Assembly: GCA_050297855.1 (NCBI GenBank)
Contig: JBNKTC010000020.1
Span: 1 to 64,000, forward strand
From: SZUA-545 sp050297855
Lineage (GTDB): Bacteria > Campylobacterota > Campylobacteria > Campylobacterales > SZUA-545
DNA: 64,000 nt
Reading direction: 5' to 3'
Of this stretch, positions 51,586 to 59,903 are shown one piece after another (within the stretch, counting starts at the first letter, position 1; every line of letters starts with the position of its first letter). A program made the translations under genes and the position numbers. Below the pieces are notes generated by a model, which was not told the DNA's origin, did not search any database, and saw only the letters and a program-made list of their open reading frames with translations.

Positions 51586-52159
51586 GATCAAGATCGCATC
51601 CGGAAGATACAAGGGCAAGACGATCGCCCTCCCGATGATCGAAGGCACCCGCCCGACCAAAAGCATCGTCAAGGAATCGGCTATCAACACCCTGCGTCCG
51701 GATATCCCCTACTGCAGTTTCGTCGAAGTCTTTGCCGGCAGCGGGAGTGTCGGCATCGAAGCACTCAGCAACGGTTCAAAGCACGCCTATTTCCATGAAC
51801 TGGAAAAAGAACCGGCCAGGGTATTGCGGAGTAACCTCGATTCCCTGGGGATCGACCACTACGATATCCTCATGGGGGACAGTTTCCAGACTGTCGCCGA
51901 CGTCATAAGAAAACTGGAAATGCGCGGCCAGACGGCCATCTTCTATGTCGATCCTCCCTTTAATATACGCGAAAACCAGGAGGATATCTACGACAAGACG
52001 ACCGCACTTATCCGAAACCTCCCGCCGGCGGTGACCCAAAAGGTCGTGATCGAACACCTCAGCAGCTTCAGTTTCGACGATACGATCGGCCCCTTCCGCC
52101 TTGAAAAAAAGAAGAAATTCGGCAATACGACCCTGAGTTACTACCAAATCCCGGCCTAA
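51572..52159 (+). CDS. rsmD: 16S rRNA (guanine-966-N2)-methyltransferase
   Basis: A 195-residue SAM-dependent methyltransferase. IASGRYKGKTIALP and RPTKSIVKESAINTL open it, motif I is FVEVFAGSGSVGIEALSNG, and the catalytic N2-methylation motif DPPF occurs in FYVDPPFNI. Length is normal. It shares 14 bases with the upstream gene and precedes flgI. Confidence 0.92.
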   Translation: MKINKIKIASGRYKGKTIALPMIEGTRPTKSIVKESAINTLRPDIPYCSFVEVFAGSGSVGIEALSNGSKHAYFHELEKEPARVLRSNLDSLGIDHYDILMGDSFQTVADVIRKLEMRGQTAIFYVDPPFNIRENQEDIYDKTTALIRNLPPAVTQKVVIEHLSSFSFDDTIGPFRLEKKKKFGNTTLSYYQIPA

Positions 52160-52178
52160 GACTGAAAAAGGCCAAAGA

Positions 52179-52195
52179 GGGAACACCTTTTGCTT
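52179..52195 (+). promoter_or_regulatory. Sigma-54 promoter for flgI
   Basis: GGGAACACCTTTTGCTT: GG at 52180-52181 and GC at 52192-52193 with exactly 10 bases between, and the TTTGCTT tail typical of RpoN promoters of this group. The expected start is near 52205. Confidence 0.8.
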
Positions 52196-52202
52196 CACCT
52201 CG

Positions 52203-52229
52203 TGCAACCAAACTATCTGAAAGGTTGCA
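52203..52229 (+). promoter_or_regulatory. Hairpin over the flgI ribosome-binding site
   Basis: TGCAACC (52203-52209) and GGTTGCA (52223-52229) pair perfectly with a 13-nt loop. The AAAGG ribosome-binding site of flgI (52220-52224) lies partly inside the right arm, so the stem could limit flgI translation. The RpoN transcript would start at the left arm. Confidence 0.4.
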
Positions 52230-52232
52230 TGG

Positions 52233-53270
52233 ATGGGCAAACTATTCGCAAAACTGGATGGCTTCGAGCGCTTTATGTTTACGCTGGCCACCCTCTTACT
52301 CTTCTTTTTCAGCACCACCTCCCTCTTTGCAGCAAAAGTAAAAGATATCACCAATATCGTCGGCGTACGGGAAAACCAGCTGATCGGCTACGGGCTTGTG
52401 GTCGGCCTCCAGGGAACAGGGGACGGTACTACCTCCAAATTCACCGCCCAGTCCCTGGCCAACCTGCTCCAAAGTGCCAACCTCAATATCAACCAAAACG
52501 ACATCAAGTCCAAAAATATCGCCGCCGTCATGGTCACAGCCAAGCTCCCGGCTTTCGGCCGCCAGGGGGACCGGGTAGACGTCATGGTCTCCTCCATCGG
52601 GGATGCCAAATCCTTAGAGGGGGGGACCCTGCTTTTAACCCCGCTTAAGGGTCTTGACGGGCGTATCTACGCCATCTCCCAGGGAACACTCACCGTGGGC
52701 GGATTCAATTCCGGCGGCGGGGTAGGCCAAAAGAACCACACGACTGCGGGAAAAGTCATCAACGGCGCGATCATCGAACGTGAAGTCGCCTACGACCTCT
52801 ACAACAAACAGTACGCCACCCTGAGCCTGGAACAGTCCAGCTTCGAAAACGCTATACGTATCCAGGACGTGATCAACGCCTTTTACGGCGTCAAGGTCGC
52901 CATCGCCCTCGATCCGCGGACGATCAAACTGAAAAAGCCCGACAACCTCAGTATGATCGAGTTCCTGGCAGCAGTTGAGGACTTTACTATCGAGACCGAT
53001 ACGGTCCAGAAAGTGATCGTCCAGGAGCGTACCGGTACCGTTATATCCGGTATCGACATCATCGTCAAACCGGTCAACGTCACCCACGGAAACTTCTCCA
53101 TCGCCATCGACGAGAAGTTCCTCGATCCCGAAAAGGGTCAGAAGACGATCACCATCGCCAGCGTTACCCAGGCACTGCAGCGTCTGGGCGCCTCCCCCAA
53201 AGATATCATCAGCATCCTTGAGGCGATCAAAAAAGCCGGGGCGATGGATGCCGAGCTTGAAGTCATCTAA
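52233..53270 (+). CDS. flgI: Flagellar P-ring protein
   Basis: A 345-residue periplasmic protein with a signal peptide (about 1-32, ending TSLFA). VKDITNIVGVRENQLIGYGL and VVGLQGTGDGTTSKFTAQSL are diagnostic. It forms the ring around the rod in peptidoglycan. Start at the ATG eight bases after AAAGG. Leads flgI-flgJ. Confidence 0.96.
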   Translation: MGKLFAKLDGFERFMFTLATLLLFFFSTTSLFAAKVKDITNIVGVRENQLIGYGLVVGLQGTGDGTTSKFTAQSLANLLQSANLNINQNDIKSKNIAAVMVTAKLPAFGRQGDRVDVMVSSIGDAKSLEGGTLLLTPLKGLDGRIYAISQGTLTVGGFNSGGGVGQKNHTTAGKVINGAIIEREVAYDLYNKQYATLSLEQSSFENAIRIQDVINAFYGVKVAIALDPRTIKLKKPDNLSMIEFLAAVEDFTIETDTVQKVIVQERTGTVISGIDIIVKPVNVTHGNFSIAIDEKFLDPEKGQKTITIASVTQALQRLGASPKDIISILEAIKKAGAMDAELEVI

Positions 53271-53280
53271 AGGAGTATGA

Positions 53281-53571
53281 ATGGTAGGAATTGACAACAC
53301 CCTGGCCCTTACCCAGGCCCAGAAGAAAGTCGATACGCGCTTTGACAGTGAGAACAAGGCCAAGCTCAAAGAGCAGACCGACTCCTTCGAATCCCTTATC
53401 CTCAAACAGATGCTGGACATCTCGATGAAGGATGAGGAGAACTCGCTGTTCGGCAAATCGACGGGAAGCCATATCTACCAGTCGATGTATCACGATACTT
53501 TGAGTAAGGAGTTGGCGGGAAGTTTCGGATACAGTGAACTTTTATACAACTTTTTGATGAAAAAGTATTAA
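53281..53571 (+). CDS. flgJ: Rod-binding protein, FlgJ N-terminal domain type
   Basis: A 96-residue protein equal to the FlgJ rod-cap domain (FESLILKQMLDISMKDEENS, GSHIYQSMYHDTLSKELA). The muramidase domain of enteric FlgJ is absent, as in other Campylobacterota, where a separate wall hydrolase is used. It lies 10 bases after flgI. Its stop codon is part of the -35 box of the flgM sigma-28 promoter. Confidence 0.9.
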   Translation: MVGIDNTLALTQAQKKVDTRFDSENKAKLKEQTDSFESLILKQMLDISMKDEENSLFGKSTGSHIYQSMYHDTLSKELAGSFGYSELLYNFLMKKY

Positions 53572-53602
53572 GGTTTTTTGATGATTGCCGATATGGTATA
53601 AT
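53568..53602 (+). promoter_or_regulatory. Tandem sigma-28 and sigma-70 promoters for flgM
   Basis: TTAA (53568-53571), 15 bases, then GCCGATAT (53587-53594) gives a full FliA promoter. Right behind it, TGG-TATAAT (TATAAT at 53597-53602) is an extended sigma-70 -10 box. flgM starts 40 bases later with AAGGAGA. Dual control allows basal FlgM early and more once FliA is free. Confidence 0.7.
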
Positions 53603-53642
53603 AGAAGTCCATATAGGCGAGAAATCAAAATAAGGAGATGTC

Positions 53643-53837
53643 ATGGTAAACGGTATCAACAATGGCATTAACCCTGCGACTGTCCAGCAAGGCAAGACGC
53701 AGCAGAAACAAGAACAGAACGTAAATAAAACCGAAGCAGTAAGCAGAGTAGAAGAGATCAAACAGCAGATTGAAGCTGGAACCTATCAGATCGACGTGGA
53801 AAAAACAGCCAAAGCACTGGCTGACACACTGATCTAA
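53643..53837 (+). CDS. flgM: Anti-sigma-28 factor FlgM
   Basis: A 64-residue protein, shorter than the 97-residue Salmonella FlgM but like Campylobacter. The flexible Gln/Asn-rich N-terminal part is followed by the FliA-binding helices VSRVEEIKQQIEAGTYQID and VEKTAKALADTLI. It blocks FliA until exported. Followed by flgN and flgK. Confidence 0.9.
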   Translation: MVNGINNGINPATVQQGKTQQKQEQNVNKTEAVSRVEEIKQQIEAGTYQIDVEKTAKALADTLI

Positions 53838-53888
53838 CCCTCTCAATCACGCAGGTACCTTCTACTCCTACGGCTCAAAGGAGTAAAG

Positions 53889-54317
53889 ATGTTGACACAT
53901 TACCTGCAGCAAGCAAACGAAATCTTATCTAATCTTATCGAGACGACGCGGAACGATATCGAAGATATTAAAGGTGCCAAGCACGATAATATCTTCTCCC
54001 GCACCAAGACCAAAGAAGAGCTTGTCAAATCCTTCGAAAACCACAAATCCCTCATCGACAACGAGATCGCCAAACTGGCCCAGGCCTCTGCCGGTGCATC
54101 GTTGGATACGATCCTTGATGACAACCAGCAGGCGATGCTGGATGAGATGCGTGAAAAACTGAAAGCGCTTCAGAGCGAGAACAAACATTTCGCCACGATG
54201 GTGATCGCCGTATCGGAATTCTACTCCTCCCTGATCAACCGGCTGATCCCGACCGAACAGGTCGGCTACGAAAACCATAAAGCAAAACGGGCTTCCTACC
54301 TGCACATCAAGGGTTAA
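53889..54317 (+). CDS. flgN: FlgN-type export chaperone
   Basis: A 142-residue all-helical cytosolic protein with long amphipathic helices (YLQQANEILSNLIETTRN, LDEMREKLKALQSENKHFAT). Gene order flgM-flgN-flgK and size identify it as the chaperone for hook-filament junction proteins. It ends 2 bases before flgK. Confidence 0.85.
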   Translation: MLTHYLQQANEILSNLIETTRNDIEDIKGAKHDNIFSRTKTKEELVKSFENHKSLIDNEIAKLAQASAGASLDTILDDNQQAMLDEMREKLKALQSENKHFATMVIAVSEFYSSLINRLIPTEQVGYENHKAKRASYLHIKG

Positions 54318-54319
54318 TC

Positions 54320-56524
54320 ATGTCACTTTTTGGCGCACTCAATACGGCTAACAACGGACTGAAGGTCTCCCAGACCGCGACCGATATCATCAGTAACAAC
54401 ATCTCGAATGCAGAGAACGAGAACTATACGAGACAACGTGTCAACATCGCCCAGATGCCGACCCTCAAATACTCCAATAAAGGGGATATAGGTACGGGTG
54501 CGACGATCAACGAAGTCATCCGGGTCCACAACGAATTCACCTTCGCCCGCTATCGCGACTCCACGGCCAATATGCAGTACAACTCTTTCCAGCAGGGTAT
54601 CATGGAGGAGATCTCCAAATACTTCCCGGAAATGGAAGAGAAAGGTCTCCAGCGAGACATCAGTGCCTATTTCGACGCATGGCAGAAGTTCGCCTCCAAC
54701 CCGTCCGACTCCTCCCAAAAGGTCGCCCTGGCCCAGACGACAAAGACCCTGAGCAAGGATATGAACGATATCCGCGCACGGATGACCGATATGCAGGACT
54801 ACCTGAACGAACAGCTCATTTCGGGGATCCAGGAGGTCAACCGCCTTGCCGACAAGATCGCCGATATCAACCACGAGATCACCCAGATCGAGGTAACGGA
54901 TTATGTCCATGCCAACAAACTTCGTGACGAAAGGGATCAGCTGGAGATGGCGCTGTACGAGCTGGTCGCCCCGACGATCAACAAAATGGGTACCCAGTCT
55001 TTTGTCGAAGTCGACCTCAACCACGCCGACTACTCCGAGACCTACTCCATTGAGCTGGGCGGCTACCCGCTTGTCGACGGCGACTCGGCCCATACCCTTG
55101 AGATCACCGCATCGGACGGGACAACGGGGAACCTGCGCTCGGTCTTCTTCGAACAGTCCGACGGAACGCTGAAAAATATCACCAAGGGGATCAAAAACGG
55201 AAAGATCGGTGCGATCCTGGACCTGCGGGGGCGTGATTTCAACTACGACCTGGGACAGCCTGCCGACGGGATGATCCAGGAGTATGTCGATGGGCTGGAC
55301 GTTATGGCACGGACCATTATCCAGCAGACCAACAACATCTACGCCAAGAGTGCCGACACCTATATGTTCTCCGACCAGGTCGGCAGCAGCCTCGCCCTGA
55401 CCGCCTCGGAGCGAAACCAAGTTTTGGGAGAACTGATGGACAAGCGTTATGATGAGAAGGTGCAAAAAGGGGAGATGGTCATCTCCACCTACGACCTCTC
55501 CGGAAAGATCAACCAGGGGGACCTGAGAATCACTCTCGATCCCACCACCTCGACGATGAACGACATCATCGATGATATCAATGCTGCTTTTGCCGCCAAT
55601 GACATTAAGGCCGAGGCTTCTTTGGAACTCGGCTCCCTGGTGATCAAACCGGGCGGCTCCAACGGTACGCAGACCGTCTCCGCGGTCCTGATCAAAGAGG
55701 ACAATACCCTCTTGACCGAGGCGATGGATATTACCGGCAGCAAATCCCTTAAAAACGTCGATGATATCGATATTCCCTTCGATATCCTCAACGGCACCTT
55801 CGAGGTGGGGCTCTTTGACAGCTACGGAACGCTCAAAGCGACCCGGACGATCAAGATAGACAAAGAGAGTAAGGACCCCCTCTTCAACTCCCTCAACGGG
55901 ATCGCTGCACAGATCAATATGAAATATATCGACGACGACGGGGACAACGACTTCTCCAACGATATCGACGACATGATCGAAGCCTCTTTCTCCAACGACC
56001 ACTTTACGATCAAGACAAAAAACGAAGAGGTCGGTGCCTACTTCAATATCGTGGACAATGGAACGGGTTTTGCCGGGGCACTGGGACTGCACAAGTTTTT
56101 CGAAGGGAACAGTGCTAAAACGATCAAACTCAATACCGAGTACGAGAAAGATCCGCCCAAGATCAACGCCTACTCCAACCCGGTCGACGGGAACAACGTC
56201 GTCGCCAACGATATGCAGCAGCTTCAGTACGACGACGTCCCTTTCTTTAACACCAACGGGACGACGACATGGGAGACGATCGCCGGAGGATACCGCTACT
56301 ACGCAGGGAAACTCTCCGAAACGACCCACGGCCTCAAGCTGGCCACGGAGACCTATACCGCCGTCTACACCTCCATCAAAGAGCAGAACGATGCCCTAAG
56401 CCGGGTGAGCGTAGACGAAGAGCTGACCAACCTGATGATGTTCCAGACCGGCTACGGGGCCAATGCCAAGGTCGTCACCACGATTCAGCAGATGCTTGAT
56501 ACACTTCTGACACTCAAACAATAG
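54320..56524 (+). CDS. flgK: Flagellar hook-associated protein 1
   Basis: A 734-residue exported hook-filament junction protein. N-terminal LFGALNTANNGLKVSQTATD and ISNAENENYTRQRVN, and C-terminal VDEELTNLMMFQTGYGANAK are classic. It is longer than E. coli FlgK (547) because of a large variable middle domain (about 290-620) rich in Asp and Asn. A small GGCGG/CCGCC hairpin follows the stop. Confidence 0.95.
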   Translation: MSLFGALNTANNGLKVSQTATDIISNNISNAENENYTRQRVNIAQMPTLKYSNKGDIGTGATINEVIRVHNEFTFARYRDSTANMQYNSFQQGIMEEISKYFPEMEEKGLQRDISAYFDAWQKFASNPSDSSQKVALAQTTKTLSKDMNDIRARMTDMQDYLNEQLISGIQEVNRLADKIADINHEITQIEVTDYVHANKLRDERDQLEMALYELVAPTINKMGTQSFVEVDLNHADYSETYSIELGGYPLVDGDSAHTLEITASDGTTGNLRSVFFEQSDGTLKNITKGIKNGKIGAILDLRGRDFNYDLGQPADGMIQEYVDGLDVMARTIIQQTNNIYAKSADTYMFSDQVGSSLALTASERNQVLGELMDKRYDEKVQKGEMVISTYDLSGKINQGDLRITLDPTTSTMNDIIDDINAAFAANDIKAEASLELGSLVIKPGGSNGTQTVSAVLIKEDNTLLTEAMDITGSKSLKNVDDIDIPFDILNGTFEVGLFDSYGTLKATRTIKIDKESKDPLFNSLNGIAAQINMKYIDDDGDNDFSNDIDDMIEASFSNDHFTIKTKNEEVGAYFNIVDNGTGFAGALGLHKFFEGNSAKTIKLNTEYEKDPPKINAYSNPVDGNNVVANDMQQLQYDDVPFFNTNGTTTWETIAGGYRYYAGKLSETTHGLKLATETYTAVYTSIKEQNDALSRVSVDEELTNLMMFQTGYGANAKVVTTIQQMLDTLLTLKQ

Positions 56525-56540
56525 GGCGGGTGTCTCCGCC
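56525..56540 (+). terminator. Weak hairpin after flgK
   Basis: GGCGG (56525-56529) and CCGCC (56536-56540) with a 6-nt loop, no T tail. It may protect the 3' end of the flagellar mRNA rather than terminate it; the permease ATG follows 16 bases later. Confidence 0.3.
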
Positions 56541-56555
56541 GTAAAAGGTGGCAAC

Positions 56556-57362
56556 ATGGAGAGAGGTGTCAAGCTCCTGCTTCTTGGAATAGGACTCTTT
56601 GCACTCTTTATCTTTACGGGGGATCTCTTTACCGCCTACTCCCCCTATGCACTTAACAAAGACGCTATCTTGCTCCCCCCCTCCTTCGAACACCTTTTCG
56701 GCACTGACCGCCTCGGACGCGATGTTTTCGCCCGTGTCATCGAGGGTGGGAAAACCTCACTCATTATCGGGGTCGGCAGTGCTGTCATCGGTACGTTCAT
56801 CGGTCTGATGGTCGGGATCAGCGCAGGCTATTTTAAACACCGGACCGATAAATTAATCGTCGTGATTATCGACCTTTTTCTCACCTTCCCCACCTTTTTC
56901 CTGCTCCTGGCGCTGGTCAGTTACGTGGAGGCCTCATCCTTGGTACTGATCGTCGTCATCTCCATCACGGGCTGGATGGGCACTGCCCGCATGATCCGAA
57001 GTGAATCCTTCGGGATCTCTTCCCGCCCCTTTATCAAAGTACTCAAACTGGCTGATGTCCCGGTCTGGAAGATCCTGCTCAAGTACTACACCCCGCTGAT
57101 CGCACCGATCTTCCTCATCAGCTTCACCTTCGGCGTCAGCGGGGCGATCCTGGCCGAAAGCGGGCTCAGTTTCCTGGGGCTCGGGGTCATGCCGCCCCAG
57201 ATGAGCTGGGGCTCGATGCTCAGTGAAGGCAAGGAGGTGATGGATATCGCCTGGTGGGTCAGCTTCTTCCCAGGGCTTTTTATCTTCCTCATCTCCTGGA
57301 TGCTGATCCAGACCAGCGACTACCTGCAAAAACTCTTCAACCAGAAAGAAAACGCCCTGTGA
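56556..57362 (+). CDS. DppC-type ABC transporter permease
   Basis: A 268-residue inner-membrane permease of the dipeptide/oligopeptide/nickel family (DppC/OppC). Six hydrophobic helices and the EAA loop (RSESFGISSRPFIKVLKLAD...) are present, with LFGTDRLGRDVFARVIEGGK, the typical first periplasmic loop to helix 2. Partner DppB, ATPases and binding protein are not adjacent; they must be elsewhere or be shared. Its stop overlaps the next gene's GTG. Confidence 0.85.
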   Translation: MERGVKLLLLGIGLFALFIFTGDLFTAYSPYALNKDAILLPPSFEHLFGTDRLGRDVFARVIEGGKTSLIIGVGSAVIGTFIGLMVGISAGYFKHRTDKLIVVIIDLFLTFPTFFLLLALVSYVEASSLVLIVVISITGWMGTARMIRSESFGISSRPFIKVLKLADVPVWKILLKYYTPLIAPIFLISFTFGVSGAILAESGLSFLGLGVMPPQMSWGSMLSEGKEVMDIAWWVSFFPGLFIFLISWMLIQTSDYLQKLFNQKENAL

Positions 57363-58129
57363 CAAAACTCCGGCAGCTCCTGGAAGAAGAAGCAGCCCGG
57401 CGCAACCGTCCCGATGAAGTCAGCGAATTGCGCCTTGATCCCATTATTGTCGCCAGGGAGACCAAGGACCCGACGATCTCCCTGGTCTGCGCCCTCTTCG
57501 CCTACGGCAACGTCCGTGCCATCGTACAGTTTCTGCGCGCCTTCGACTTCTCCCTCCTGGATGCAGCAGAAACGGAGATACGGGCAGCATTCGCCTCCTC
57601 CTACTACCGGTTTCAAAAGAGCGAGGATATTATCCAGTTTGTAATCGCACTGGGCCGACTGAAAAAGGCGACAAACCTGGAAGAGGTTTTTATGGAAGGG
57701 TATCGCAAAGAAAAAAACGTACTGGAAGGGATCGGAAGCCTGATCCGTACGATCCGCGGTTTCACCCCCTACGACTCCAGGGGCTATCGCTTTCTTCTCT
57801 CGCAGCCCCCCGATCCCCGTAAGACCAAAGGGGCGGGTACATTAAAACGGTGGAATATGTACCTGCGCTGGATGGTCCGAAGCGATGCGATCGATTTCGG
57901 TCTCTGGAAGGGGGTCGATCCGGCAGACCTGATCATCCCGCTGGACACCCACACCTTCACCGTCGCACGGGAGCTTAAACTGCTAACACGGAAGCAGTAC
58001 GATCTCCAGGCCGCCCTGGAACTGACAGAGAAGCTCCGTACCTTCGATCCGAAGGACCCCGTCCGCTTCGATTTCGCACTCTACCGTATCGGCCAGGAGT
58101 GGCCGGCTACTCGATCATCTCGAAAATAA
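57359..58129 (+). CDS. TIGR02757/DUF2400 family protein
   Basis: A 256-residue protein. The GTG start (57359) overlaps the TGA of the permease gene; the frame is open further upstream but this start gives the usual length. Segments such as DPTISLVCALFAYGNV, YRFQKSEDI, RWNMYLRWMVRSDAIDFGLW and IPLDTHTFTVARELKL match the family, which has a HhH-DNA-glycosylase-like helical fold. No enzymatic role is established; DNA or nucleotide binding is possible. Overlaps the GGDEF gene convergently by 23 bases. Confidence 0.85.
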   Translation: MTKLRQLLEEEAARRNRPDEVSELRLDPIIVARETKDPTISLVCALFAYGNVRAIVQFLRAFDFSLLDAAETEIRAAFASSYYRFQKSEDIIQFVIALGRLKKATNLEEVFMEGYRKEKNVLEGIGSLIRTIRGFTPYDSRGYRFLLSQPPDPRKTKGAGTLKRWNMYLRWMVRSDAIDFGLWKGVDPADLIIPLDTHTFTVARELKLLTRKQYDLQAALELTEKLRTFDPKDPVRFDFALYRIGQEWPATRSSRK

Positions 58130-59018
58130 GGGCTTCGCTGTCGGCCTCTCCCTCGCGAAGCGTCCGGCGTGACTGCTCGATGAAGACTTCAGGCTCGGGC
58201 AGGGTATCCGAGAAGGCCATCGTGGCAGCGATCGTAATACCGAGCCGTTCGATCCCCTCCGTATTTTCGTGTTCGGCCGCTTCGGCCATAATGCTCTCCT
58301 GGACAAAGGTCATAAACCGTTTGGTATTCTCCACGGAGAGGCCGGAAAAGAGGATGGCAAAGACATCGTCATCCAAGCGGAATGAAAAATCCCCCGCCCG
58401 TTTGGCACACAGTTTGATCTGCTTGGCCACGACATCGATGATCCCCGCGGTCTTCTCATCTCCGAAACGCGACCTGTAAAGTGCCAGGTCGTTGATATCC
58501 ACCAAGGTGATGACAAGCGGCTTTTTGTCCCGCTTGGCCCGGTTGATCTCCGCGGGCAACACAGAGTGGAGATACCCCTCGTTATACAATCCCGTTGCCA
58601 TATCGAAGATATCGCTTTTTTCAAAGCGCACCTTATCCTTGGCCAACTCCTCGTTCCTGATCCTGATCCTGTTTTCCAGTGCCTTGTTCTGGACCGAAAG
58701 GTCGTCGTTCTTGGAGCGCTGCATCGCCAGCTCGTCCTCAAGACGATAGGTCTCCAGGACCAGGTCTTTGGTCATGACCCGGGCCCCGATCTCGATACTG
58801 AGGTAGATCAGCAGCACCGTAAAGACTCCATAGGCGATTGCCGCCGTACGGTACCACTCCGCCTGATCGGTATAGGCCTTGCGTTCCAACCCGATACTCT
58901 GAAGCAGTGATGCGATCTCAAATCCTGCGAAGACGAACCCCGCTCCGACAACCGATACGATAACCGAAAACATGGAAAAAACAATCCATCCGCTACGTTG
59001 TTTGCTTTTTTCTTCCAT
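58107..59018 (-). CDS. Membrane protein with degenerate GGDEF domain
   Basis: A 303-residue protein with two N-terminal membrane helices (about 12-37 and 59-79), a coiled coil (about 88-133) and a C-terminal GGDEF-fold domain (about 134-300; DIFDMATGLYNEGYLHSVL, TLVDINDLALYRSRFGD). The active-site signature is RLDDDVF at 214-220 instead of R-GGDEF, so diguanylate cyclase activity is unlikely. It could bind nucleotide or partners. It has its own promoter region on the minus strand. Confidence 0.8.
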   Translation of the reverse strand: MEEKSKQRSGWIVFSMFSVIVSVVGAGFVFAGFEIASLLQSIGLERKAYTDQAEWYRTAAIAYGVFTVLLIYLSIEIGARVMTKDLVLETYRLEDELAMQRSKNDDLSVQNKALENRIRIRNEELAKDKVRFEKSDIFDMATGLYNEGYLHSVLPAEINRAKRDKKPLVITLVDINDLALYRSRFGDEKTAGIIDVVAKQIKLCAKRAGDFSFRLDDDVFAILFSGLSVENTKRFMTFVQESIMAEAAEHENTEGIERLGITIAATMAFSDTLPEPEVFIEQSRRTLREGEADSEALIFEMIE

Positions 59019-59098
59019 ATACCTACTTTGATAGACTTTTTTTCAAATTAAACACTGTAACATATCGTCCATTCGAAAAATTATTAAAAGGCCACAAA

Positions 59099-59848
59099 TT
59101 GAAAATCCTTTTCTCCCCCAGTGAAGGCAAGACCCAGGGCGGTACCGGCTTGCCGCTGAATCCGAAAAGTTTTATCTTTGAATCCCTTTATGATACACGC
59201 ATCCTGCCGGCACGCCACTATCAGGCATTTGTCGACTCCGCCACCATTGACGAACGCAAAACGATCTTCGGTACCAAAGATGAAAAGGTCGTCAAACGCT
59301 ACAGCAAGGATATCTTCTCCCTGCCGACAAAAAAAGCGATGGAACGATACGAGGGGGTCGCCTACGACTACCTGCAGTACGCCGCCCTTTCAGACGATGC
59401 CAGGGCCTATATCGATGCGAACGTCATCATCTTCTCCAATATCTTCGGCCCCATCGGTGCAGGGGATATGATCCCGGAGTACAAGTTCAAACAAGGCTCC
59501 AAGCTTCCCGACTTTGCCATCGAGAAATACTTCAAAGAGCACTTCAGCCGTCCACTTGATGACTACCTCCAGGGCGATATCATTGACCTGCGGGCGGGGT
59601 TTTATGAAAAGTTTTACACCATCAAAGCCCCCTACCTCACCTTCAAATTCCTCAAAGACGGCAAAGTCGTGAGCCACTGGGCCAAGGCGTACAGGGGGAT
59701 CATCCTCAAGACCCTGGCCCAAAAGCAGATCGATACGATCGACCGTTTTATGAAGACCCCCGTCCCGGGGCTCAACCTGATCGACATCAAACGGGTCAAG
59801 AATAAGACAGAGATCCTCTTTGAGATCACGGAACCCGACCCGTCATGA
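59099..59848 (+). CDS. yaaA: Peroxide stress protein YaaA
   Basis: A 249-residue YaaA/DUF328 protein, which in E. coli limits free iron during peroxide stress and can bind DNA. MKILFSPSEGKTQ, FSNIFGPIGAGDMIPEYKFK and VSHWAKAYRGIIL match the family. The start codon is TTG with AAAGG eight bases upstream. It stands alone, divergent from the degenerate GGDEF gene. Confidence 0.88.
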   Translation: MKILFSPSEGKTQGGTGLPLNPKSFIFESLYDTRILPARHYQAFVDSATIDERKTIFGTKDEKVVKRYSKDIFSLPTKKAMERYEGVAYDYLQYAALSDDARAYIDANVIIFSNIFGPIGAGDMIPEYKFKQGSKLPDFAIEKYFKEHFSRPLDDYLQGDIIDLRAGFYEKFYTIKAPYLTFKFLKDGKVVSHWAKAYRGIILKTLAQKQIDTIDRFMKTPVPGLNLIDIKRVKNKTEILFEITEPDPS

Positions 59849-59868
59849 AGATAAAATAAATGTTTACC

Positions 59869-59888
59869 TATAATAATACGAATTATTA
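59869..59888 (+). promoter_or_regulatory. Promoter and overlapping dyad operator of the nosL cluster
   Basis: TATAAT (59869-59874) lies 35 bases before the nosL ATG. A perfect inverted repeat TAATAAT-ACGA-ATTATTA (59871-59888) covers the expected start site. Such AT-rich dyads at +1 suit a repressor, for example of the Fur/PerR type, but the regulator cannot be named. Confidence 0.5.
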
Positions 59889-59903
59889 ATCGGGGGAATA
59901 TCC

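Noticed and set aside
54323..56329. 668-codon open frame on the minus strand
   Set aside because: It is fully antisense to flgK, a certain gene; long shadow frames arise from codon bias in GC-balanced coding DNA. It lacks any family motif.
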